Made by a program: the position numbers and the translations under genes. Under the pieces are notes generated by a model, which did not search any database, was not told the DNA's origin, and saw only the letters and a list, made by a program, of their open reading frames with translations. A stretch of 64,000 nucleotides of DNA, taken from JARRKU01 sp963675565 (GTDB lineage Bacteria; Desulfobacterota; Desulfobacteria; Desulfobacterales; Desulfosarcinaceae). The stretch lies in assembly GCA_963675565.2 (NCBI GenBank), contig CAXXYD010000004.1, positions 1,178,001 through 1,242,000 of the forward strand, read 5' to 3'. Below, piece by piece: positions 26,783 through 33,919 of this stretch (positions within the stretch are counted from its first letter, which is position 1; the number at the start of each line of letters is the position of its first letter).

Positions 26783-28195
26783 TCAGTTCAGTTTGAACTG
26801 GGCCGCCATACGATCGAGTTCTCCGGACAATCGCGTCAATTCCTCGGCGCTGATATGGATTTTACCGCTGCGGGTTTTCAGTTTTTGCGCCGTATCGTTG
26901 ACTTCGCTTATACCCGAAGCGATTTCCCCTGAAAACGCTGCCGACTGCGCCATGCTGTTGTTGACGACCTGGATGTTGCCGGCCGTTTGACTCACATTGC
27001 CGGCGACCTCGTTGACCGTGACGGCCTGTTCTTCTATTGAGGTGGCAATGCTGGAAACGATGTCGTTGACATCCTGGCTGACCACCACGATCTTGCCGAT
27101 GTTGTCAACGGCAATCCCCGTCGAGGTCTGAATACCCTCGATCAGTGATTTGATATCGCCGGTGGCCTCGGCTGTCTGCTTGGCCAGTTCCTTGATCTCA
27201 TTGGCCACCACGGCAAAGCCCTTGCCGGCCTCGCCGGCCCGGGCGGCCTCGATGGTGGCATTGAGGGCCAGAAGGTTGGTCTGCTCGGATATCTCGGTGA
27301 TGGTTTCGGTGACCTTGCCGATCTTTTCGGCGGCGCTTCCCAGATTATTGACCGATTCGGAGGCATTTTTCGCCTTCTCCAGCGCCTCTTCGGTGACGCC
27401 GCGGGCCTTTTCGGAGTTCTGGGTGATTTCGCCGATGGTGGCCGATATCTCCTCCACCGCCGCAGCCAGCATGTTGATGCCGGTGGCGATCTCGTCGAAG
27501 GATCCGGTCAGGGTTTGCATGTTGTTGGTCAGCTCAGCCGTTGAGGCGGCCACCTGATCGGACCTTTCCGATGTGGTCTGTACATCCTGGGCGATTTCGT
27601 TGGAAATGCCGATCAGTTCCTCCGAATCCGGTAAACTGGCGATGGATTGTTTGATGTCGGCCACCATGGCGCTCAGGCGGTCCAGCACGGCGTTGATGCC
27701 GGCGACCACCCGTCCCAGTTCGTCATTACGGGGAAAATTTAACTCTACCCGGGGGGTCAGATCGCCGGTTTTGATCTGGTCCAGCACCTCCAGCGTGCGC
27801 TTCAGCGGATCGCTTAACCCCGCCCCCATTATGGCCCAATAGATAACGAACCAGGCGTTCATGCCGGCGACAATCAACAACTCGGTGGTTCCCACGATTC
27901 CACCGCTGTACGCCAAGCCGGCGAGCGTGGCGAAGGCCAGGGGGGCGTGAAGGGTCTTGACGATGTTCAGCCACCGACCGCTGATGGCTGTGCTGGCCGG
28001 GACCACAAACGTAGCCAGAAACCACACCCATACCATTGGCGTCCAGGTGCCTTTGAGATAAATCATGGGTACCAGCATGGTCTGAATCCCCAGAAACAGG
28101 GCTGGGGGTACGAATTTCACCACAAAAGGCGTGTTGACGAAATTGTGTCCCGGGATTTTGGTCTGGGCGATGACATCCGGCTTGTAAGTGTACAT
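26783..28195 (-). CDS. Methyl-accepting chemotaxis protein without large periplasmic domain
   Basis: The protein has 470 residues. About four hydrophobic helices occupy residues 30-150 with only short loops, so it lacks the usual periplasmic ligand domain and may sense within or near the membrane. A HAMP-like segment ('LDQIKTGDLTPRVELNF') leads to the cytoplasmic signalling domain, whose hairpin tip is clear: 'QTNLLALNATIEAARAGE' followed by 'FAVVANEIKELAKQTAEAT'. It would control a CheA/CheW complex. Only CheX and a hybrid kinase lie nearby, and no CheA or CheW is in the window. Confidence 0.92.
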   Translation of the reverse strand: MYTYKPDVIAQTKIPGHNFVNTPFVVKFVPPALFLGIQTMLVPMIYLKGTWTPMVWVWFLATFVVPASTAISGRWLNIVKTLHAPLAFATLAGLAYSGGIVGTTELLIVAGMNAWFVIYWAIMGAGLSDPLKRTLEVLDQIKTGDLTPRVELNFPRNDELGRVVAGINAVLDRLSAMVADIKQSIASLPDSEELIGISNEIAQDVQTTSERSDQVAASTAELTNNMQTLTGSFDEIATGINMLAAAVEEISATIGEITQNSEKARGVTEEALEKAKNASESVNNLGSAAEKIGKVTETITEISEQTNLLALNATIEAARAGEAGKGFAVVANEIKELAKQTAEATGDIKSLIEGIQTSTGIAVDNIGKIVVVSQDVNDIVSSIATSIEEQAVTVNEVAGNVSQTAGNIQVVNNSMAQSAAFSGEIASGISEVNDTAQKLKTRSGKIHISAEELTRLSGELDRMAAQFKLN

Positions 28196-28632
28196 TTCAA
28201 ATTCCTTCAGGATTAGAAAACGTTAAAACATGAGGGAGCTCCGCTCCTACCTGTACGATGACCGAAGCGACCGAAAACAGTCGATCATATTCCAATTGAA
28301 CAAGATATCGGCATCGGATGCGAATGCTTTAGGTGAATTACATTCAAGATTGACTCGATTATGGAAGAAATACGGACACGCTGATTCACACGCCTCGTTG
28401 GGAAGAAGGAATTCTTTCATTGGGGTTTGTTTAGATACGGGGAAAAATCCAACGATCTTATTGGGGTTGTAAGCCGGAATCCTAGAAAATTCCGTTACCC
28501 CGCTTCAGCCCTGTCACGATTGAGTCCAAATCCGCATAGGACTCTGCGGACGGCCCACAGCTCCTGCTATTATTATGTTTACAGACCTCGCAGGTCTTCA
28601 ATACTTAATTCAAAGGCCCTTGCGAAAATGGA
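28196..28632. other. Intergenic region without recognisable gene
   Basis: About 440 bases between the chemoreceptor start and the end of the cheX gene. A plus-strand 80-codon frame (28230-28472) has a TGAGG-type start context but no domain pattern. Nothing else was seen. Confidence 0.4.
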
Positions 28633-29088
28633 TCACTGAACTTTAAGCGCCACATCAATGGCAAACCCGCCGGCATCTGTTTCACAGGGTATGGATATAA
28701 TGGGCACCCCTCTGGGGTGCGAAACCTGGTGTTTTCCGAATATGACGCTGGGGACCGAGATGGATGTGTTGCTTGCCGGGAAGCGCTTTTTGGCATCGCC
28801 GGCCACCATGTTGGCAATTTCACCAATGGCGTCCTTGCAATCATCGTTTACCTGTGTGAGTTCATCTCCAAGCAGTGCCGAGGCCAACTGCAGGGCCACG
28901 ATTTCAGGAAAGCTCACCACAACGCAGCCGCTGACTTCACCCGTAATACCAATTATTCCGCTGATCTCATAAGTGGTAGTATTATCCTTTTTTAGTGTCG
29001 GCTTGCCCAGCGTATAAGATACATTGATCATTGTTTCGAAAATGTTCTGCACGGCGGTCAAAAAAGGGTTTATATATCTTACATCCAT
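28633..29088 (-). CDS. cheX: CheX-family chemotaxis phosphatase
   Basis: The protein has 151 residues, typical for CheX. It starts 'MDVRYINPFLTAVQNIFETM' and shows 'GITGEVSGCVVVSF' and the catalytic helix 'DAIGEIANMVAGDAKK', where E and N form the E-x-x-N motif that dephosphorylates CheY~P. It ends six bases before the stop-distal hybrid kinase gene unit (29094), on the same strand, so the hybrid kinase and CheX are probably one operon. Its substrate here may be the receiver domain of that kinase. Confidence 0.9.
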   Translation of the reverse strand: MDVRYINPFLTAVQNIFETMINVSYTLGKPTLKKDNTTTYEISGIIGITGEVSGCVVVSFPEIVALQLASALLGDELTQVNDDCKDAIGEIANMVAGDAKKRFPASNTSISVPSVIFGKHQVSHPRGVPIISIPCETDAGGFAIDVALKVQ

Positions 29089-29093
29089 TCAAT

Positions 29094-30323
29094 TCACCTG
29101 TCCTGTGGGGCTGTGGCGGCCAGGGGCAGACAAACCTTAAAAGATGTCGCTTCTCCCGGCTTGCTCACGGCATGTATGGAGCCATTATGCATCTTGATAA
29201 TGTTCAAGGCTGTCGTTAAACCCAGGCCGACGCCTTGGCCAACATCCTTGGTTGTAAAAAATGGATCGAATACCTTCGATAGATGCTCTGGGGCAATGCC
29301 GCGGCCGTTATCCCGTATTTTGATTTCAACCCAATCGCCGGCAACGCGACCTTCGATGACAATTTGGCCATTCATGCCAATTGCGTCCACCGCGTTTTGA
29401 ATTAATTTGGTAAACGCCTGTTCAATGTGCGGGCCATTGCATTCGGTCTCCGGCAGATCGTCCACCGTATTGTCAATGGCAACACCAGGGGGCAAGCGTG
29501 TGGCAAACTGCGATACAACCTTGTTCAGAATCACAGCCAGGTTGTAGGGCTCGATGCTCTGTTTTTCCGGATGGGCAAAATAGCGCATCTCATGAACGAT
29601 GGTTTTAATGCGTTCAGCTCCGTTCAAGCAATCGCCCGCCAGCTCGCCTGCGTCTTGCATCACAAAATCAATGTCGTATTTTTGCTCCATTTGAATCGAT
29701 TGTTTGAGCAATTTTGGCAAGTCGGCGTGCAGTTGCTTTTCACTGATCGACTGATCCATAGTTCGTGCCAGCTCACGGTAACAGGCCAACATTTGTTTGA
29801 TATCGTGGATATAACCAACAAGCGAGTTCAGGTTGCTGTTAATGAATCCAATGGGATTATTGATCTCATGGGCTACACCGGCGGCCAGATGGCCCACAGC
29901 CGCCAGTTTTTCGGTACGTGACAATTTGTGCTGCGTATCGCGATTGATATCTTCCAACTCCACCAACCGCCGTCCCGCTCTTATTCTGGCCAGCAACTCC
30001 TGTTTATCAAAGGGTTTGACGATGTAATCATCTGCGCCCGATTCAAGCCCGGCCACGGCATCGTCCTTGGAGCTTTTGGCGGTTAACAGGATGATGTAGA
30101 TATAATAGGGAAGATTTAAGCCTCTGATGTGGCGGCATAAGGTTGGCCCATCCATTTCGGGCATCATCCAGTCAGTTAAAATAATCCTGTAGGGTTCTGC
30201 CTGTAAAGCCTCCAAAGCCTTGGAGCCGTCGCTGATATGGGATACTTCATAGCCCTGCTTGGTCAGGATTTTGTTAAGCAGAGTTCCGGTGACGATGTCG
30301 TCTTCAACAACGAGAATTTTCAT
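29094..30323 (-). CDS. Hybrid response regulator-histidine kinase
   Basis: From ATG 30321-30323 the protein has 409 residues; an in-frame TTG at 30335 is less likely. The N-terminal receiver has D51 ('IILTDWMMPEMDG') and K103 ('YIVKPF'). A coiled linker leads to a dimerisation domain with H152 in 'GVAHEINNPIGF', then the ATPase domain with 'IQNAVDAI', 'DNGRGIAPE' and 'GQGVGLGLTTAL'. The receiver-first order is typical of soluble kinases that take a phosphorelay or chemotaxis-like input. It has no membrane segment. The downstream cheX gene fits control of its receiver. Confidence 0.92.
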   Translation of the reverse strand: MKILVVEDDIVTGTLLNKILTKQGYEVSHISDGSKALEALQAEPYRIILTDWMMPEMDGPTLCRHIRGLNLPYYIYIILLTAKSSKDDAVAGLESGADDYIVKPFDKQELLARIRAGRRLVELEDINRDTQHKLSRTEKLAAVGHLAAGVAHEINNPIGFINSNLNSLVGYIHDIKQMLACYRELARTMDQSISEKQLHADLPKLLKQSIQMEQKYDIDFVMQDAGELAGDCLNGAERIKTIVHEMRYFAHPEKQSIEPYNLAVILNKVVSQFATRLPPGVAIDNTVDDLPETECNGPHIEQAFTKLIQNAVDAIGMNGQIVIEGRVAGDWVEIKIRDNGRGIAPEHLSKVFDPFFTTKDVGQGVGLGLTTALNIIKMHNGSIHAVSKPGEATSFKVCLPLAATAPQDR

Positions 30324-30467
30324 AAATTGGCCCAAGAACCGTTATATGTTGCTAGTTGAAATAGAAATCATGATTTGTCATCCAAGGCAACGGTTTGTTT
30401 TCGGCACCGCAAAACCACGGCTTACTCTATGTTTAGAACGGCCCATGATCGGACGTCCTCACAGCTT

Positions 30468-30890
30468 TCATAGGACATTGGTCCGATTGCGGCCATCCTT
30501 TTTGGATCGGTAGAGCTGTTCATCAGCCTGATTGATTATTTGGTCCATCGTCAAATTCCCATTGTTTTTGTTCTGAAAAACGGTGCACGCACCCCCAAAG
30601 CTTGCCGTAACATTCAGGATCTTTTCTCTCACCCGGATTGGTGTTTCCGCCACCTTTTGCCGCAACCTCTCCGCCATGCTGAAGGCCCCGATATTCTTTG
30701 TTTCGGGAAGCACGATCAGGAATTCTTCGCCTCCGTAGCGAACGACCCAATCGATCTTCTTTCGGACTTCATTCAAAATGCAACGGGCGAAAATCTTCAA
30801 AACCTCATCGCCAACCTGGTGGCCATCATTGCGGTAAAAATATCATTGTCACAGTACATCAACGCTTGCAGGTCGGCTTTGAAAGTTTCG
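30468..30890 (-). pseudogene. Truncated GGDEF diguanylate cyclase
   Basis: The 110-residue frame (30468-30800) contains the active-site motif intact, 'VVRYGGEEFLIVLPE', and the end of the domain ('ADEQLYRSKKDGRN'). The first part of the GGDEF domain lies further upstream (30800-30890) in broken frames, with 'GHQVGDEVLKIFA'-like sequence recoverable only by frameshift. A separate short frame from ATG 31008-31010 ('MSDKVKPFKIPQEVQAALEL') ends after about 53 codons in this debris and may be the original N-terminus. The enzyme is therefore probably inactive. Confidence 0.7.
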
Positions 30891-31082
30891 CCATCCCATA
30901 ATGGCGCAGCGCCTGGCGCCGCCGTAATCCCGCCGGCCATGACGCAATAAGAGTTCAAGAGCCGCTTGAACCTCCTGGGGAATCTTGAAGGGCTTGACCT
31001 TGTCGCTCATTTTCGTACTCCATTGCAGCCGACCGGAAAAGTCAGGTTTAATTTTGTTTTCATGGCGCTGGCCAGGCGCTGC

Positions 31083-31466
31083 TTACCCAACTGACTTGTG
31101 ATTAAATTCGTGCTCGCGGCCGATGAGGATATCAAACTGCGTTGCCCGGGCAACCGGTTTTTTCCTGCGCTGGTTTTGGATCAGTTCCACGATGCGATGG
31201 CGTTCGAATTTTTTTAAGGTGCGCGACAGATTGCCCTTTTGCCGGCCGGAGATTCTGGCAAGCTCCTCGACCGACTCAGGTTTTTTTTCATCGATCAGCT
31301 TGAGCAGATTCAGGTTATGCGTGCTCAGCACCTGCATACAGGTCTCGATGGTATCAAACCAGATCTTGGGATCCGACTTCTTGGGCTTGATCTGGCCGCG
31401 GGCGATCCCGATGGTGTATCGTTTGTATTGCTCAAGGGGCATAATGCCCACTTTGACTGGTTTCAT
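31083..31466 (-). CDS. TumA-like antitoxin, HTH transcriptional regulator
   Basis: From ATG 31464-31466, preceded by aaggagggt, the protein has 127 residues. The N-terminus ('VGIMPLEQYKRYTIGIARGQ') and a winged helix ('SVEELARISGRQKGNLSRTL' region then 'FERHRIVEL') match the DNA-binding antitoxin that accompanies TumE toxins. It presumably binds the toxin and represses the operon. The toxin gene is immediately upstream with a 20-base gap, the toxin-first order seen in TumE/TumA pairs. Confidence 0.8.
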   Translation of the reverse strand: MKPVKVGIMPLEQYKRYTIGIARGQIKPKKSDPKIWFDTIETCMQVLSTHNLNLLKLIDEKKPESVEELARISGRQKGNLSRTLKKFERHRIVELIQNQRRKKPVARATQFDILIGREHEFNHKSVG

Positions 31467-31486
31467 GGAACCCTCCTTTGGTCGGA

Positions 31487-31837
31487 TCAGCCGACGATTT
31501 TTTCGACTGCATCCCAAAAATCTTCAATCAGCTGGGAAGCTGACGAAAAGGCGTATGCCTGAACCTCTTGCTGATGGTGCACATGATCCCAGGTCACGAT
31601 GCGGCCGCCATATTTTTTGCCACGGCGACCTTTGGTTGCCGGTGCGTGGGCATTATCGAAACCAAGAATCCGCCTGTTGTTGCGGTCGTGCAAAGTCAGC
31701 GAATATTTTATGCCGTGCGGCCTGAAGGCATCTTTTGGAACCGTGCGGGCCTCGATCTTGACCCAATATTTTTCAAGCTGGTACTGCTGGCCGTCAAGAT
31801 CGAGCAGCGTAAGTAATTCGCGGTCCTCCGGTGTCAT
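31487..31837 (-). CDS. TumE-family toxin (DUF6516)
   Basis: The protein has 116 residues. It shows the pattern of the TumE/DUF6516 family: 'YWVKIEARTVPKDAFRPHGI' followed by 'YSLTLHDRNNRRILGFDNAH' and a final 'HHQQEVQAYAFSSASQLIED'. The family is described as the toxin half of a type II-like toxin-antitoxin module whose target is not settled. It forms an operon with the HTH gene at 31083. The pair sits among small same-strand genes and could itself be a captured cassette. Confidence 0.8.
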   Translation of the reverse strand: MTPEDRELLTLLDLDGQQYQLEKYWVKIEARTVPKDAFRPHGIKYSLTLHDRNNRRILGFDNAHAPATKGRRGKKYGGRIVTWDHVHHQQEVQAYAFSSASQLIEDFWDAVEKIVG

Positions 31838-32513
31838 ATGCCTGCCTTGCCGTTTTCATCTAAGTTATCATCCGATCATAACTATGTCAAGACATGGGCG
31901 CCATGACCTTATGCACAGCGTCAGAATCAATGGCGACATCGAATTGAGCGTTGTGGGAGACAATTGCATTGACTGTTATCAACCAATGCCCGAAGCTGTG
32001 TACCACAGATTGCTTTGTTTAAAGGCGGGCCTATCTTTGACCATCTCATTGGTAATGTGGTGAACGGCCATAGTCTTGATGGCAATAGACTTTGCCGGGT
32101 CGAAAAGTCCGCTTTCTCCCCTTCCCTTCCCTGCTTAAAAAGCCGATTGTCATAGCCGGGCATCCGGACCGGCACCGATGGTTTCGGTGTCCAAAAAAAT
32201 AAATAAAAATTTATCTTCCTATGTCGCTTCTATTCCAGCCTGCCGCTCTTTTTCCGATAAGGCACATTATGTAAACTAATAACCTGCTCCTGAGTCTTAT
32301 TTTGAACCATTACATTGCCGATCGGTCTACACCATGTTGGGTTCATCGAGATCGCTTGATTTTGAGGCTCTCAGTGAGCCTCGCTGGAACGTTATGCATG
32401 ACCGGCTGGGAAAACGGTCAAGGCCTAAGTAAATGCAACGTTCAGTGATGACTTCAAAAAAATCTCAAAATTGCATCGTTTTCCCGGTCCGCTGTCTATG
32501 CGGTTGTTCGGCC
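31838..32513. other. Intergenic region with palindromes
   Basis: No gene is supported in about 680 bases. A strong hairpin gaggctc-tcagt-gagcctc lies at 32364-32382. A long imperfect palindrome spans about 32400-32490: gaccggctgggaaaacg with aaatgcaacg on one side and ttgcatcgttttcccggtc on the other. It lies directly after the stop of the minus-strand gene at 32514, whose stop is followed at once by gccgaac (32512-32506), resembling the layout of the attC-like site at 33176. Confidence 0.45.
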
Positions 32514-33152
32514 CTACGCAGTCAAAGCAATGTTCTTCACCGCGTAGTGTTTGCCCTTCTTCCACAAGGCTTGGGCAGGCTTTGGCAGAAAACTGAGAAC
32601 AGCCGTTCCAGCTTCCGCTGCGAATAATTTCATTCCTTCTCTGTCGCTCAAGCCATAGGCCGACTTCGCTGGCCCTGGAGAGCGCGAGTATTGGATGATT
32701 GCCTCAAACAACTCGCTAGCTCGACGTATCGCACCATCTGCGACCATGGTTTCTATGTCATAGACGACGCAGTCTCCAAAATCAACATCCGGACCTAGCA
32801 GAATTGCATCCGCCTCACCGGAATAGCGCCAGGACGTATGTCCCTCCAGTTCATCAACGAAGGAGGCAAATACCTTCTGACTAAATGACCAAGGAATTAC
32901 ACATCCATCTTCGTATCGCACTTCCCCCAAATCCTCCATATCAGGGAAATCGCTTCTACGCCAGTAACCACCATAGCCAGCGCAGTAGAAATGCACACGG
33001 TTTCCGGAACGATCATTCAAATAACCCAACCGAGGGACGACTCCCTCTTTGCCGACTTTAGTGAATGGTGGAGCCATCAATATGCAGCACAACGCATTGT
33101 CTTCCCTGGTTTTATGATTCAGTACATCCTGCAATGCCGGTGCTGGTAGCAT
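32514..33152 (-). CDS. Hypothetical protein, possible integron cassette gene
   Basis: The protein has 212 residues and no recognised domain. It is acidic in the middle ('GEADAILLGPDVDFGDCVVY') and has an aromatic-rich stretch ('FYCAGYGGYWRRSDFPDMED'). The C-terminus is Lys/Ala rich. No signal peptide or membrane helix is seen. It has a good ribosome site (aaggagg at 33161-33167) and is flanked on both sides by palindromes that start at gccgaac boxes. This suggests a mobile gene cassette. I cannot propose a function. Confidence 0.6.
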   Translation of the reverse strand: MLPAPALQDVLNHKTREDNALCCILMAPPFTKVGKEGVVPRLGYLNDRSGNRVHFYCAGYGGYWRRSDFPDMEDLGEVRYEDGCVIPWSFSQKVFASFVDELEGHTSWRYSGEADAILLGPDVDFGDCVVYDIETMVADGAIRRASELFEAIIQYSRSPGPAKSAYGLSDREGMKLFAAEAGTAVLSFLPKPAQALWKKGKHYAVKNIALTA

Positions 33153-33175
33153 CTTTTCCTCCTTATGGTGTGCCA

Positions 33176-33249
33176 GCCGAACTGCCTGCTTTAGGGGCGC
33201 GTGTGGAGCGGCAGCGGAACACGCGTCCCTCTCAAAGCAAAGGTTCGGT
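33176..33249 (-). repeat. attC-like imperfect palindrome between two small genes
   Basis: The outer boxes gccgaac (33176-33182) and gttcggt (33243-33249) are inverted repeats. Inside, tgctttaggggcgcgtgt pairs with acacgcgtccct...aaagca, with one unpaired base in the stem (gggcgcg against cgcgtccc) and a 14-base loop. Total length is 74 bases. That layout, with an outer box pair, an inner stem and an extrahelical base, is that of integron attC sites. It starts inside the last codons of the upstream gene, as is common for cassettes. The boxes differ from the GTTRRRY consensus at one position, so a plain terminator is the alternative. Confidence 0.5.
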
Positions 33250-33657
33250 TTTTTGTTTCTTTAGTCTTTTGTTTAAAATAACTCCTAATGGACAAAGCAC
33301 AATTGGAATACTAATGCTTAAAAACCGTGACGAATAATCAAATAGTGTCGGCCCCTCTGCATAATGGACATAAGTATAAAGCAAAGTATGAATGAGAAAC
33401 ATGCAGCCAAGAATAAAAGCCCATCGAATTTTATGTTCGGAATCGATGAGATATGGAATAAAATAACCCGACAAAATACAAAAAATCCAAAACGGTAATT
33501 CGGTTAAGCTCCACATTTGAATCTGACCCAGAAGATTTGAAAAAATCCGATCAAAAACAAAAGCCCTGTGCCAAGCCAATGCCAAAAACTGGAAAAAAGC
33601 AAAGTATATTCCATAAAATCCTGCAATAATAAAAAAGTTTCTTATGGTCTTAATCAC
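33232..33657 (-). CDS. Small integral membrane protein, possible cassette gene
   Basis: The protein has 141 residues with about four hydrophobic helices: 'FFIIAGFYGIYFAFFQFLAL', 'LPFWIFCILSGYFIPYLI', 'WAFILGCMFLIHTLLYTYV' and 'FLSISIPIVLCPLGVIL', ending with a basic tail 'NKRLKKQKTEP'. It should sit in the inner membrane. No family is recognised. The 3' end overlaps the attC-like palindrome. Single small genes of unknown function in one orientation, each followed by a palindrome, are typical of integron arrays, but no integron integrase is present in the window. Confidence 0.6.
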   Translation of the reverse strand: MIKTIRNFFIIAGFYGIYFAFFQFLALAWHRAFVFDRIFSNLLGQIQMWSLTELPFWIFCILSGYFIPYLIDSEHKIRWAFILGCMFLIHTLLYTYVHYAEGPTLFDYSSRFLSISIPIVLCPLGVILNKRLKKQKTEPLL

Positions 33658-33919
33658 AATCTTTCGCCTTAAGAGAAACCGAACGAGTCTGTAGAAAAAG
33701 TATATTTTAACAATCAGTTTCTCTTCTCGGTAGCAATTTTTCTACCGACATCATTATCACAGGTCCCGGTTTCGGGCCGTTTTATTCGGTCAATTTGTTC
33801 GTTTGTGATTAAGCTTTAATCCAACCCAGCTCTTGCTGCAACTATTTTCCCTTATCCAGTATCGAATTCAATGGCCCTTTTGATTTTCCCTTATCAACAG
33901 AAAATACCATTCCCCCCTT

